Under the pieces are notes generated by a model. That model did no database searches. It had not been told where the DNA came from and worked only from the letters and a program-made list of their open reading frames with translations. Positions 53,811-62,201 of a stretch of DNA of 64,000 bases are shown in pieces. Position numbers and translations under genes: made by a program. Source of the DNA: Empedobacter stercoris (GTDB lineage Bacteria > Bacteroidota > Bacteroidia > Flavobacteriales > Weeksellaceae); NCBI RefSeq assembly GCF_965137335.1, contig NZ_CBCRZD010000001.1. The stretch is one strand, 5' to 3'. How positions within the stretch are numbered: position 1 is the stretch's first letter; the number at the start of each line of letters is the position of its first letter.

Positions 53811-54653
53811 ATGAAAACAATTAAATATTTTCTCCATTTATCATTTATCGCATTATTTACTTTATTTATTTCTTGTAACAATGACGATGATTTCTCTGAA
53901 ATCAATTCAACAGAAACAGGTAAAATTCAATTAAAGTTTGAAAATGGATTTGATAATTTAGGAGGAATTGTTTTAGATCAAACAACACAAACTTCATCTA
54001 ACGGGCAGAAACATAAATTCACCATGTTAAAATATATTATTTCTAACGTTACATTAATTGACGAGAAAGGAAACGAATTTGATTACCATAAAAATGACCC
54101 TGATAAAGGTGCTTTTGTTGTTAATCAAGATTCTGCAATAGCAAATGTGGTTTATTTAAATTTAGATGATATTCCACAAAACAAGTACACTAAAGTACGA
54201 TTTGGACTTGGTGTATCACAAAAAGCTTATTTATTAGGCCAAACTGGACAGGCTACTTTTTGGGAAAAAGCCAAGAAAAATGGAATGACTTGGGCTTGGG
54301 CTGCAGGTTATGTTTTCTTTAAAATAGAAGGTTTTTATGGTAAAAATACACCTGATACATTCTTCCTAACTCATACAGGAAATATGGGAGATATTGACAA
54401 AAATAATGTACCAGATCTGTACCGAGAAGTCACGTTAGATTTACCAACTTCTGCGCGAGTGACTTCTAAAATTAAACCATCTATTCATATTATGGCAAAT
54501 TTGAATACTTTTTTAAGTGGTGATCATCAATTAACATTAGATGAATCTAACAACAATGTAATGGGATCTTCCAACTTTGCTCAATTGGTTACAGATAACA
54601 TGCAAAAGATGTTTCGAGTTAGTCATGTACACAACGATCAACAATATCAATAA
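53811..54653 (+). CDS. MbnP-like copper-binding lipoprotein
   Basis: A 280-residue lipoprotein with lipobox LFISC (Cys22). The body matches the MbnP family: GKIQLKFENGFDN at the start, KFTMLKYIISNVTLID, KYTKVRFGLGVSQKA, then WEKAKKNGMTWAWAAGYVFFKIEG (Trp151, Trp161, Trp163) and DLPTSARVTSKIKPSIHIMANLN. In methanotrophs one MbnP tryptophan is converted to kynurenine by MbnH and copper is bound next to it. The candidate Trp in the WAWAAGY motif is present here. The MbnH-like gene follows after 42 bp. Confidence 0.88.
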   Translation: MKTIKYFLHLSFIALFTLFISCNNDDDFSEINSTETGKIQLKFENGFDNLGGIVLDQTTQTSSNGQKHKFTMLKYIISNVTLIDEKGNEFDYHKNDPDKGAFVVNQDSAIANVVYLNLDDIPQNKYTKVRFGLGVSQKAYLLGQTGQATFWEKAKKNGMTWAWAAGYVFFKIEGFYGKNTPDTFFLTHTGNMGDIDKNNVPDLYREVTLDLPTSARVTSKIKPSIHIMANLNTFLSGDHQLTLDESNNNVMGSSNFAQLVTDNMQKMFRVSHVHNDQQYQ

Positions 54654-54695
54654 TGTTCACAGCGGTGTTTTTAAACACCGCTAAATTCTATCACA

Positions 54696-55736
54696 ATGAA
54701 TAAAATTATAACAATTATACTGGGGATATTCATCTTATTTAGTTGTAATGACGATGATATTGATTATGGTCAAATTGTAGATGAACCTTACCAATTAGAA
54801 TTCCCTTCTTATTTTCCTCAACTAACCTTTGATACGGATAAATATCCACTCACTAAAAATGGAGTTGAATTAGGGAAAAAATTATTTTATGAAGGTCGAT
54901 TATCTCGAAACAATACAATTTCGTGCGCTTTTTGTCATATTCAGGAAGATGCATTTACCCATCACGGGCATCCTGTCAGCCATGGAATTGATGATCGAGT
55001 AGGAATTCGAAATGCTCCACCTATTCAAAACTTGGCATTTCTAAATCGGTTTATGTGGGATGGCGTGATTCATGATTTAGCTCAACAACCAATTTCACCT
55101 ATCACAGCTGAAGAAGAAATGGATAGCACTTTCCCCGAAATCATTAAAAAACTCTCCAATGATGCTAACTACCGAAATATGTTTAGAAATGCTTTTGGAG
55201 ATGATCAAATTAATGCCAATCGAATTCTTAGTGCTTTAGGACAATTTATGGCTTCTGTGGTTTCAAAGGATTCCAGATACGATCAATTTTTGAGGAAAGA
55301 AATAAATTTAACTGAAACCGAAGGTAAAGGGTTACAACTCTTTCAACAAAAATGTTCGAGTTGTCATAAAGGTGCTCTTTTAACGGATGAATCTTTTCGA
55401 AATACTGGAATGTATTATAACAAACAACATAAAGATGGAGGGTTGTTTCGCGTCACATTAGATTCTGCTGATTTTATGAAATTTAGGGTTCCAAGTTTAC
55501 GTAATATTGAAATGACTAAACCTTATATGCATGATGGTCGTTTCTATAGTTTGGAAGCTGTTTTGGACTTCTACTCGGATGGTGTACAAAATAATCAACA
55601 TTTGGATCCTCAGCTTAAACAAAATGGTCAAATTGGAATACCTATGACCGATCAAGAAAAAAAGGCAATTATTGCTTTTCTAAAAACATTAAACGATTAC
55701 TCTTTTATTCATAATCCTGCTTATGCAGAATTCTAA
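54696..55736 (+). CDS. Di-heme cytochrome c peroxidase/MauG family protein, MbnH-like
   Basis: A 346-residue lipoprotein-like protein (lipobox LFSC, Cys17). It has two c-type heme sites: CAFCH (77-81) and CSSCH (220-224). Typical MauG/CCP blocks are RNAPPIQNLAFLNRFMWDG, QPISPITAEEEMD, ILSALGQFMASVVSKDSRYDQF and KPYMHDGRFYSLEAVLDFY. The pairing with an MbnP-like gene identifies it as MbnH-like: such enzymes use a high-valent di-heme state to oxidise a tryptophan on MbnP. It might alternatively be a simple cytochrome c peroxidase; gene order favours MbnH. Confidence 0.9.
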   Translation: MNKIITIILGIFILFSCNDDDIDYGQIVDEPYQLEFPSYFPQLTFDTDKYPLTKNGVELGKKLFYEGRLSRNNTISCAFCHIQEDAFTHHGHPVSHGIDDRVGIRNAPPIQNLAFLNRFMWDGVIHDLAQQPISPITAEEEMDSTFPEIIKKLSNDANYRNMFRNAFGDDQINANRILSALGQFMASVVSKDSRYDQFLRKEINLTETEGKGLQLFQQKCSSCHKGALLTDESFRNTGMYYNKQHKDGGLFRVTLDSADFMKFRVPSLRNIEMTKPYMHDGRFYSLEAVLDFYSDGVQNNQHLDPQLKQNGQIGIPMTDQEKKAIIAFLKTLNDYSFIHNPAYAEF

Positions 55737-55747
55737 AAACTATTCAA

Positions 55748-56713
55748 ATGAAAGTCTATATAAATCTAATTTTAGCTCTAATCATTTTTCCTGTTTCATT
55801 ATTAGCACATACAGATAATGATTCTATCTTAGTGCCTTCTCCTAATGAATTAGAATTAGATTGTGATGCTTGCGGCTGTTCAGCAACTTCAACTTCCAAT
55901 GGAATTGAAAACCTTATCAATTCAAACTATATTGGTGTTCGATACCTTCATCAATATTACAAAGCCAAAGAAGATGCTTTTTCTACTAAAAGAACGCAGA
56001 AACAACATTTCAATACCATTTTATTATGGACGAGAATTCCAATCAATTCTAAAATCGATATCAATGCGAGTATCCCTTATCATTTTCATCAAAAAGATGG
56101 TGAAAACTCAACCTCTATTTCTGGTATTGGCGATTTGAATATGATGGGGATTGTTAAAATTGTAAATTCCAATTCGAACTCGAACGAATTAAAACATGGA
56201 TTAAGTGCAGCAGTTGGCGTTAAAATTCCTATTGCAAAATTCGATCAAAAAAATGCTCAAACAACCAATCCAAGTTTTCAATTGGGTACAGGAAGTTGGG
56301 ATACTCAATTTGGTTTAAATTATCAACTAACGTATAAAAATTCGGCTATACAATTGGTCACAGATTACAATTTGAAAGGAGAAAATAAGAAAAAATATAA
56401 GTTCGGAAATCAATGGAATCAATTGATACAACTGCAACATCTTTTTGTAAGAAATGACAATAAGTTTCTTGGAAAAATCGGTTTCCAAAACGAACTTTAT
56501 AATAAAAATGAACAATTTGGAGAATCTATTCCTAATTCGTCTGGAAATGCTCAATTTGTAAAATTAGGATTGGAAGCGGCTGTTCAAAAAATAAATTTTG
56601 GAATAGAATATTTTCAACCTTTACATTCTAATCTAAATTCTGGAGAAATTGAAGTGAAAAACAGAATAGGTTTCTTTTTAAATTATAATTTATTTCAATC
56701 TAAAAATCAATAA
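55748..56713 (+). CDS. Outer-membrane beta-barrel protein with N-terminal CxxCxC motif
   Basis: A 321-residue exported protein; signal peptide ends SLLAH near residue 21. After a short linker there is CDACGCS (Cys39, Cys42, Cys44), then a predicted beta-barrel of alternating strands (YIGVRYLHQYY, DINASIPYHFHQ, GLSAAVGVKIPIAKF, DTQFGLNYQLTYKNSAIQLVTDYNL, NRIGFFLNYNLF). It resembles the phenol-MetA-type porins listed as transporters. It starts 11 bp after the MbnH-like stop, so it belongs to the same transcript. Copper delivery or binding by the CxxCxC motif is inferred. Confidence 0.75.
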   Translation: MKVYINLILALIIFPVSLLAHTDNDSILVPSPNELELDCDACGCSATSTSNGIENLINSNYIGVRYLHQYYKAKEDAFSTKRTQKQHFNTILLWTRIPINSKIDINASIPYHFHQKDGENSTSISGIGDLNMMGIVKIVNSNSNSNELKHGLSAAVGVKIPIAKFDQKNAQTTNPSFQLGTGSWDTQFGLNYQLTYKNSAIQLVTDYNLKGENKKKYKFGNQWNQLIQLQHLFVRNDNKFLGKIGFQNELYNKNEQFGESIPNSSGNAQFVKLGLEAAVQKINFGIEYFQPLHSNLNSGEIEVKNRIGFFLNYNLFQSKNQ

Positions 56714-56749
56714 AATCCAATAAAAAAAATGTGGAAAATGTGATTTAAT

Positions 56750-56783
56750 AAAAAAGCTTTCGAGATATTCGAAAGCTTTTTTT
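56750..56783. terminator. Terminator between the MbnP/MbnH operon and gcvT
   Basis: The stem AAAAGCTTTCGA / TCGAAAGCTTTT lies between the convergent stops at 56713 and 56807. Confidence 0.85.
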
Positions 56784-56806
56784 ATGATTTGAAGTGTAAA
56801 TTTTAT

Positions 56807-57883
56807 TTAAACAAAAGGTGTTTTAACAACTTCTGCTAATACATTTTTATCACGAATTTGGATTCTAATTGTTGTACCAACTTTCGCGAAATCTGTATGA
56901 ACATACGCCAAACCAATCCCTTGTTTCAACATCGGAGATTGCGTTCCAGAAGTTACGATACCAATTGTATTTTCGTTATCATCAACTACTTTATAATCGT
57001 GACGAGGAATTCCTCTTTCAATCATTTTAAATCCAACCAACTTCTTCTCCACTCCAGCTTCTTTTATTGCGCTTAGAATATCCGAAGAGATAAAATTTGT
57101 ATCCAATTTCGTCACCCAACCTAATCCTGCTTCAAACGGATTTGTATCATCGTTGATATCATTTCCATACAAACAATATCCTTTCTCTAAACGTAACGTA
57201 TCGCGTGATGCCAATCCACAAGGTTCGATATCAAAAGACTGACCTGCTTCCATCACTTTATCCCACATTTCGTTAGCTGCTTCATTTGCGAAATAAATTT
57301 CGAAACCACCAGAACCTGTATAGCCGGTTGCTGAAATTATTACATTGTCAATTCCTGCAAATTTTCCTACAACAAAATGATAAAAAGGAATTTCTGCTAA
57401 ATTGATATCTGTTAACGCTTGCATAGCTTCGATTGCTTTTGGTCCTTGAATCGCTAACAAAGACATTTCATCTGATTTGTTTGTTAACTCAGCTCCAAAC
57501 GTATTGTGTTTGTTCATCCATTCCCAATCTTTATCGATATTAGAGGCATTTACAACTGCTAACCATTCGTCATCAGACATTTTATAGATAATCAAATCAT
57601 CTACAATACCTCCTTTTTCGTTCGGCATTGCATTATATTGCGCTTGACCAATCGCAACTTTCGTTACATCATTCGTCAATAAATGTTGTAATAATTCTGT
57701 TGATTTCTCTCCTTTGATAAAGAATTGTCCCATGTGAGAAACATCAAAAACACCAACTTTTTCGCGAACCGCAAAGTGTTCTTGGTTAACACCTGCGTAT
57801 TGCACTGGCATTTCATATCCAGCAAAAGGAACCATTTTCGCACCTAAATCTTTGTGCTTTTGGTTTAATGCAGTTACTTTCAT
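56807..57883 (-). CDS. gcvT: Aminomethyltransferase (glycine cleavage T protein)
   Basis: GcvT transfers the methylene group from the lipoylated H protein to tetrahydrofolate, releasing ammonia. The 358-residue protein has the family blocks KMVPFAGYEMPVQYAGVNQEHFAVREKVGVFDVSHMGQ, YTGSGGFEIYF, GLASRDTLRLEKGYCLYGND, and GLGWVTKLD. Length is normal. The glycine-cleavage partners gcvH and gcvP are not in this window. Confidence 0.96.
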   Translation of the reverse strand: MKVTALNQKHKDLGAKMVPFAGYEMPVQYAGVNQEHFAVREKVGVFDVSHMGQFFIKGEKSTELLQHLLTNDVTKVAIGQAQYNAMPNEKGGIVDDLIIYKMSDDEWLAVVNASNIDKDWEWMNKHNTFGAELTNKSDEMSLLAIQGPKAIEAMQALTDINLAEIPFYHFVVGKFAGIDNVIISATGYTGSGGFEIYFANEAANEMWDKVMEAGQSFDIEPCGLASRDTLRLEKGYCLYGNDINDDTNPFEAGLGWVTKLDTNFISSDILSAIKEAGVEKKLVGFKMIERGIPRHDYKVVDDNENTIGIVTSGTQSPMLKQGIGLAYVHTDFAKVGTTIRIQIRDKNVLAEVVKTPFV

Positions 57884-57963
57884 TGTTTGTTTGCTTTGAA
57901 TAAGTTTATAATTCTCCCAAAAATAAGGAAATAATTGTTAGGAAAATTTCTTAAATACTAAGT

Positions 57964-58326
57964 TTATCTAATTTTATGAATAATTTTCAAATCCCCTTTA
58001 GTTGCTTTATAAGGCTCAAAACGCATTATTGATTTTCCTTTACCAAATTTGTTCATAAACTTTTCGTTTATCTGACCTGATAATTTTTTAGGTTGACAAC
58101 CTTCGCAAGGAATAATCAAAATAGTATCGTTTACTTTTCCTTTTACTTTTACAATTTCGTACGAATAATCTGTATCCAAACGAGAATTAATGGTATTTTC
58201 AATTGGTCGGTCAAAGCTATTTACAAAAAAAACTTGACGATTTTTATTGCTACCAATAATAATTGCGATACCAACTAAAATCAATAAAACGACAATTGAT
58301 AAGGTTAAAATTTTTTTAAAGTCCAT
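57964..58326 (-). CDS. Membrane-anchored hypothetical protein
   Basis: A 120-residue protein with one N-terminal helix (about 5-27, ILTLSIVVLLILVGIAIIIG) and a periplasmic domain with a lone CEGC motif (IPCEGCQPKKLSGQIN). I do not recognise a family. The ATG at 58326 (MDFKKILTLS) is used, as the longer frame upstream is weakly coding and would cross the divergent gene at 58370. It is divergent from the YiiX-like gene. Confidence 0.6.
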   Translation of the reverse strand: MDFKKILTLSIVVLLILVGIAIIIGSNKNRQVFFVNSFDRPIENTINSRLDTDYSYEIVKVKGKVNDTILIIPCEGCQPKKLSGQINEKFMNKFGKGKSIMRFEPYKATKGDLKIIHKIR

Positions 58327-58369
58327 CTTTTTGGTTAATTCGTAGTTTAAAAGTAATAATTCATTCTGA

Positions 58370-59044
58370 ATGAAAAAAATATTCATTTTATTTCCTATCT
58401 TTTTAGTCCTATTTACATTGACTATGAGTAGTTGTACAAAGACAAAAATTACGACAGAAAAAAAGCATGTATCCATCAAAAATATCCAAAATGGAGATTT
58501 AATCTTTGTTGGAGCACTAACCGAAGAACTTTCGGGTGCAATAAGTAGAGCAACAAAAATTTCGGATCAAACAAATTTTGATCATGTTGGATTAATTGAA
58601 AAAACGACTGATTCTATTTTTGTTTTGCATGCTGCACCAATAGGCGGATCGCAACGCGAAGAAATTCATCATTTTTACAACGCGCAAACAGAAAAGAATA
58701 ATCAAATTGTTATTTATCGTTTAAAAAAAGAAGTTCAATCAACGATTCCGAATGCAATTGTAAAAGCGAAAACCATGTTAGGAAAACCTTATAATTGGTT
58801 GTATATTTTGAATGACGATGAATTATATTGTTCAGATTTTGTGGAAAGAGCTTTTCGTGATGATCAAGTTTTTGAATTAATTCCTATGAATTTCAAAAAT
58901 AAAGAAACTGGAATAATAGACGATTTTTGGGTTAATTTTTATCGTAAGAAAGGAAAAGATGTTCCACAAGACGAACCTGGAACAAATCCAAATCAATTGG
59001 CTACTTCTGAGAAATTAATTCGAATTGGGACGTTGAAATTATAA
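58370..59044 (+). CDS. YiiX-like permuted papain-like (NlpC/P60 superfamily) lipoprotein hydrolase
   Basis: A 224-residue lipoprotein (lipobox TMSSC, Cys22). The fold signature is NGDLIFVGA, then the catalytic His in NFDHVGLIE (H72), GKPYNWLYILNDDELYCSDFVERAF with the catalytic Cys (C154). The order His before Cys fits the circularly permuted YiiX/YebB group of amidases or peptidases. The substrate (peptidoglycan stem peptide or lipid) is unknown. Confidence 0.85.
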   Translation: MKKIFILFPIFLVLFTLTMSSCTKTKITTEKKHVSIKNIQNGDLIFVGALTEELSGAISRATKISDQTNFDHVGLIEKTTDSIFVLHAAPIGGSQREEIHHFYNAQTEKNNQIVIYRLKKEVQSTIPNAIVKAKTMLGKPYNWLYILNDDELYCSDFVERAFRDDQVFELIPMNFKNKETGIIDDFWVNFYRKKGKDVPQDEPGTNPNQLATSEKLIRIGTLKL

Positions 59045-59073
59045 TTCATTTTAAAATAATTTAAACTTAATTA

Positions 59074-59394
59074 ATGAAAAATTATAAAAAACTATTGGAC
59101 AAATCAATCTGTCTAATTCTTGAAAATACAAATAAAGAAAATGATATTCAAGTATTATATGGCAAAGTCTTAATCGATATAAATGATTCATACTATTTTA
59201 CAGATGATAAATCTGAGATTAATTTAACTCTTGAAAAAGAAGATTTAGAAAATGCTAAAGAAATAACTTCCGCAGATAAAAAAGAACATGAAATATTTAA
59301 AAACTCTGATTATTCTATTTGGATTATCGTAAACATTATCGAAATTGATGAAGCTACTAATGACATGAAAAAAACTAATATGAAATGGGAATAA
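59074..59394 (+). CDS. Hypothetical protein
   Basis: A 106-residue, acidic and Lys-rich, apparently cytosolic protein; no signal peptide and no motif I recognise. It has an alpha/beta look (VLYGKVLIDINDSYYF; DYSIWIIVNIIEIDEA). It lies 29 bp after the YiiX-like gene and 16 bp before the next small gene, so it may share their transcript. Confidence 0.55.
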   Translation: MKNYKKLLDKSICLILENTNKENDIQVLYGKVLIDINDSYYFTDDKSEINLTLEKEDLENAKEITSADKKEHEIFKNSDYSIWIIVNIIEIDEATNDMKKTNMKWE

Positions 59395-59410
59395 CCCCTA
59401 CTTTTACCAG

Positions 59411-59593
59411 ATGAAACAAAACATTATTTATTCTGTTCTATTTTTTTGTGTCTTGTTTGGGCTAAAATATTTTTTCGACAAAAGCGACATGCAATCCATG
59501 TTGATTAGTTCGGGAATTGGTACGGCAATCTTTTTTATTTACCGTGCTATAATTAGACAAAAATTATACAAACAAAAAGACCAAGAAAACTAA
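59411..59593 (+). CDS. Small two-helix membrane protein
   Basis: A 60-residue protein with two hydrophobic segments (IIYSVLFFCVLFGLKYFF and MLISSGIGTAIFFIYRAII) and a basic tail. No family recognised; it could be a small membrane subunit. Its stop overlaps that of the convergent peroxiredoxin gene by 4 bp, and a terminator stem spans both. Confidence 0.5.
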   Translation: MKQNIIYSVLFFCVLFGLKYFFDKSDMQSMLISSGIGTAIFFIYRAIIRQKLYKQKDQEN

Positions 59594-59611
59594 TTTACTT
59601 GGTCTTTTTTT
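59574..59611. terminator. Bidirectional terminator overlapping two stop codons
   Basis: The stem AAAAAGACCAAG / CTTGGTCTTTTT spans the ends of the small membrane gene (59593) and the peroxiredoxin gene (59590). Confidence 0.75.
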
Positions 59612-60042
59612 ATTGCGTTCATTGCTTCTTCTATATGCAGATCTGCTGTATTAGAAACAATATGTTTAATTAATTTTCCTTGTTTATTAAAGACAAATGT
59701 TTCGCGTGGCGTAATCAGTCCTAATTTCTTTTTGATTCCCAATAACTTTGTCAATTTTGCACCTTTATCAGAAAGTAGCGGAAAGTTAAGTTGATGTTTG
59801 GTATAAAACTTTTCGTGAGAAGAAGTTGATTGTCCATTAATCCCGACGACAACCGTATCCAATGCTTTAAAATCTGCATTCACATCTCGGAATTGACACA
59901 CTTCTTTGGTACACATTGGCGTAAAATCCATTGGGTAAAAAAACAAGACAAAATATTTTTTGTATAAAAATTCGTCCGAATTAAACCAATTTCCTTTGTT
60001 ATCTTCCAACGAAAAAGTTGGGATGTGATCACCTATTTTCAT
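59590..60042 (-). CDS. bcp: Peroxiredoxin, BCP-like
   Basis: A 150-residue thiol peroxidase. The peroxidatic Cys44 lies in YPMDFTPMCTKEVCQFRD; Cys49 is the likely resolving Cys of the atypical two-Cys BCP type. Thioredoxin-fold blocks include FVLFFYP and the C-terminal LITPRETFVFNKQGKL. It reduces hydrogen and organic peroxides. It overlaps the queD start by 4 bp (translational coupling) at the end of the birA-idi-queD-prx unit. Confidence 0.92.
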   Translation of the reverse strand: MKIGDHIPTFSLEDNKGNWFNSDEFLYKKYFVLFFYPMDFTPMCTKEVCQFRDVNADFKALDTVVVGINGQSTSSHEKFYTKHQLNFPLLSDKGAKLTKLLGIKKKLGLITPRETFVFNKQGKLIKHIVSNTADLHIEEAMNAIKKDQVN

Positions 60043-60449
60043 TCGCCTGTATATTCTACAAAATTACGTGGAGTTTCGTATAAAGTCACTTTCAATTCTA
60101 AATCTGAAGCTAATTTTGCACGAATTTTATTCCATATTAAAATCACAATATTCTCGGCTGTTGGATTTACATTTTTGAATTCTTCGATGTCTACATTCAG
60201 ATTTTTATGGTCTAAATAATCTTCCACTTCAACCGCAATGATTTTTCGTAATTCATCTAAATTCATAACAAATCCTGTTTCTTGATCAACTTCACCTTTC
60301 ACCGCAACAATAATTTCGTAATTATGTCCGTGATAATGGGGATAAGAACATTTTCCGAAAACTTCAAAATTTTGTTCCTCGCTCCAATTTTTATTAAATA
60401 ATCGGTGGGCAGCGTTAAAATGTGCTTTTCTGTTGACAGTAACTTTCAT
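60039..60449 (-). CDS. queD: 6-carboxytetrahydropterin synthase
   Basis: QueD converts 7,8-dihydroneopterin triphosphate to 6-carboxytetrahydropterin, an early step to queuosine. The 136-residue protein has the zinc ligands in HFNAAHRL and SYPHYHGHNYEI, a catalytic Cys-containing FGKCSYPHYHGH, and NPTAENIVILIW. A 6-pyruvoyl-tetrahydropterin synthase is the close alternative; the short length and the CxxxHxHGH pattern favour QueD. Overlaps the peroxiredoxin by 4 bp and follows idi by 12 bp. Confidence 0.92.
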   Translation of the reverse strand: MKVTVNRKAHFNAAHRLFNKNWSEEQNFEVFGKCSYPHYHGHNYEIIVAVKGEVDQETGFVMNLDELRKIIAVEVEDYLDHKNLNVDIEEFKNVNPTAENIVILIWNKIRAKLASDLELKVTLYETPRNFVEYTGE

Positions 60450-60461
60450 CTGTTATAATTT

Positions 60462-60977
60462 TTATTCTTCGATATAGGAAACGTAATGTTCAAAAATAAT
60501 TTTGAACCAAGCGGTATAATTTTGAGGATTTTTTTCCATATCCTTTTTCAAATCATCCAATTCAACCCAACGATAAGCCATCACTTCTTCGGGATTCAAT
60601 TTTGGGTCTTCATCAAATGTACCGATAAACACATGGTCCAATTCATGTTCGATCAAATCGTTTTCTAAATGAGCTTTGTAAATAAAATTAAATTTATACT
60701 CTAATTCACAATCAAACCCCATTTCTTCTTGCAATCGTCTATGTGCTGCTTCTTCGTATGTTTCGTTATCACGCGGATGACTACAACACGTATTGGTCCA
60801 CAACGTAGGCGAATGATATTTACTTGCAGCTCGTTGCTGAATCATCAATTCACCTTTCGAATTGAATACAAAAACAGAAAATGCCCGATGTAACAAACCT
60901 GCGACATGTGCTTGTTGTTTTTCCATCAATCCTAATTTTTGATCATCTTGATCAACTAAAACTACGAATTCTTTCAT
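60462..60977 (-). CDS. idi: Isopentenyl-diphosphate delta-isomerase, type I
   Basis: IDI interconverts isopentenyl and dimethylallyl diphosphate. The 171-residue protein has the catalytic Cys in WTNTCCSHPRDNE, the Nudix-like RRLQEEMGFDCEL with metal Glu, and the C-terminal EVMAYRWVELDDLKKD. Length is typical. Second gene of the birA-led operon. Confidence 0.95.
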   Translation of the reverse strand: MKEFVVLVDQDDQKLGLMEKQQAHVAGLLHRAFSVFVFNSKGELMIQQRAASKYHSPTLWTNTCCSHPRDNETYEEAAHRRLQEEMGFDCELEYKFNFIYKAHLENDLIEHELDHVFIGTFDEDPKLNPEEVMAYRWVELDDLKKDMEKNPQNYTAWFKIIFEHYVSYIEE

Positions 60978-61004
60978 GTAACAAAAATAACCTTTTAAAT
61001 AGGA

Positions 61005-61718
61005 TTAAAAAAGAAGTTCGATTTCTTTGTGTTTAAATTCTCTTAATTCTTGATTGATCTCAATCAGTAAATTTCCTGCCTCATTTACATCCAAAATGGT
61101 TCCTTCAACTAATTCACCATCTACTCTAAATGTTGAAATTTCATCTTTTCGAAATAAATTATCTAAATAGGTTTGATGTATTTTTTCGAAATTCTTGTGT
61201 TCTAAGTCTCTATATTCTTGTTCAAAAAAACGCATTAAATCTGACAAAATTTCCTCAATGTCATATGTTTTGTCAGTTACTTTACAGATTGATGTAGCTT
61301 TTGGTAAGTGATTAAAATCAGTTTGATTAACATTTATTCCTATACCAATTATAGAATTCATCACTCCATTTGATCGGTGATTTTCGATTAAAATTCCACA
61401 AACTTTTTTATCCTTCAAAATGATATCATTTGGCCATTTTACGTTAGTTTTCGGGTGAAATTGTTTTAAAAATAGACAAATAGCATTTGAAACCCATTGA
61501 TTAAAATAAATTAACTCTTGAAAACTATAATCCGTTTTCAGTAAAAAACTAAAGGTCAAATTTTCTCCTGCCACAACTTTCCATTCATTCCCAGCGTAAC
61601 CTTTCCCTTTTGTTTGATTTTTAGCATGTATGACAGTCCAACTATTGGCATCTTTTTTGGACAATTCGACCAAGAACTCGTTCGTATTAGGCAAAGAATC
61701 AAAACTAATTAAATACAT
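61005..61718 (-). CDS. birA: Biotin--[acetyl-CoA-carboxylase] ligase
   Basis: BirA attaches biotin to the carboxyl-carrier protein. The 237-residue protein contains the catalytic GKGYAGNEW loop (position of GRGRxGR), NVKWPNDIILKDKKVCGILIEN and GIGINVNQTDF. There is no N-terminal helix-turn-helix, so it is a short ligase without repressor function. Divergent from rsfS, as in other Flavobacteriia. First gene of the four-gene unit. Confidence 0.94.
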   Translation of the reverse strand: MYLISFDSLPNTNEFLVELSKKDANSWTVIHAKNQTKGKGYAGNEWKVVAGENLTFSFLLKTDYSFQELIYFNQWVSNAICLFLKQFHPKTNVKWPNDIILKDKKVCGILIENHRSNGVMNSIIGIGINVNQTDFNHLPKATSICKVTDKTYDIEEILSDLMRFFEQEYRDLEHKNFEKIHQTYLDNLFRKDEISTFRVDGELVEGTILDVNEAGNLLIEINQELREFKHKEIELLF

Positions 61719-61785
61719 TTTTTTTACTATTTTTAAAGAGTGGTTAAAGTTATTTTAAAAAGTTTAAACTTTAATAAGGATTCAC

Positions 61786-61793
61786 TAAATTTG
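61786..61793 (+). promoter_or_regulatory. -7 promoter box of rsfS-ftsH
   Basis: A perfect TAAATTTG lies 18 bp before the rsfS ATG at 61812. The -33 region is not clear. Confidence 0.5.
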
Positions 61794-61811
61794 CGAATCA
61801 CAAAATAAAAG

Positions 61812-62180
61812 ATGATAGATACTCAATATACAAAAGACTTGCTAGATAGCATTGTTGATGGAATTACAAATGTGAAAGGAGAAGAAATTACGATTTTGGA
61901 TCTTCGAGAAATTGAAAATGCAATTTGCCAATACTTTGTTATTTGTACAGGAAATTCTAACACTCAAGTTAGTGCAATAACAGGTTCTATAGAAAGAACT
62001 GTAAAATCTGAAATGTCAGAAAGACCTTTTCATGTAGAAGGAAGACAAAATAACCAATGGGTTTTAATGGATTACACAAATGTTATTGTCCATGTTTTTC
62101 AAAAAGAATACAGAGAATATTACGATATCGAAAGTCTTTGGGGTGATGCTGTAGAGACACGTATCGAAATGGAATATTAA
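61812..62180 (+). CDS. rsfS: Ribosome silencing factor
   Basis: RsfS binds L14 of the 50S subunit and blocks joining in slow growth. The 122-residue protein shows the family core: LLDSIVDGITNVKGEEITILDLREIENAICQYFVICTGNSNTQVSAI, then GRQNNQWVLMDYTNVIVHVFQKEYREYYDIESLWGDA. Canonical length. The ftsH gene begins 21 bp after its stop. Confidence 0.96.
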   Translation: MIDTQYTKDLLDSIVDGITNVKGEEITILDLREIENAICQYFVICTGNSNTQVSAITGSIERTVKSEMSERPFHVEGRQNNQWVLMDYTNVIVHVFQKEYREYYDIESLWGDAVETRIEMEY

Positions 62181-62201
62181 TCATAACTGAAACCAAAAAA
62201 A

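Noticed and set aside
52922..56713. Methanobactin biosynthetic cluster
   Set aside because: MbnP/MbnH-like genes are present, but there is no MbnB/MbnC pair or short Cys precursor peptide, so only the accessory pair is supported.
58327..58479. N-terminal extension of the protein at 57964-58326
   Set aside because: The extended frame crosses the promoter and start of the divergent YiiX-like gene, and the membrane helix begins properly at the internal ATG 58326.
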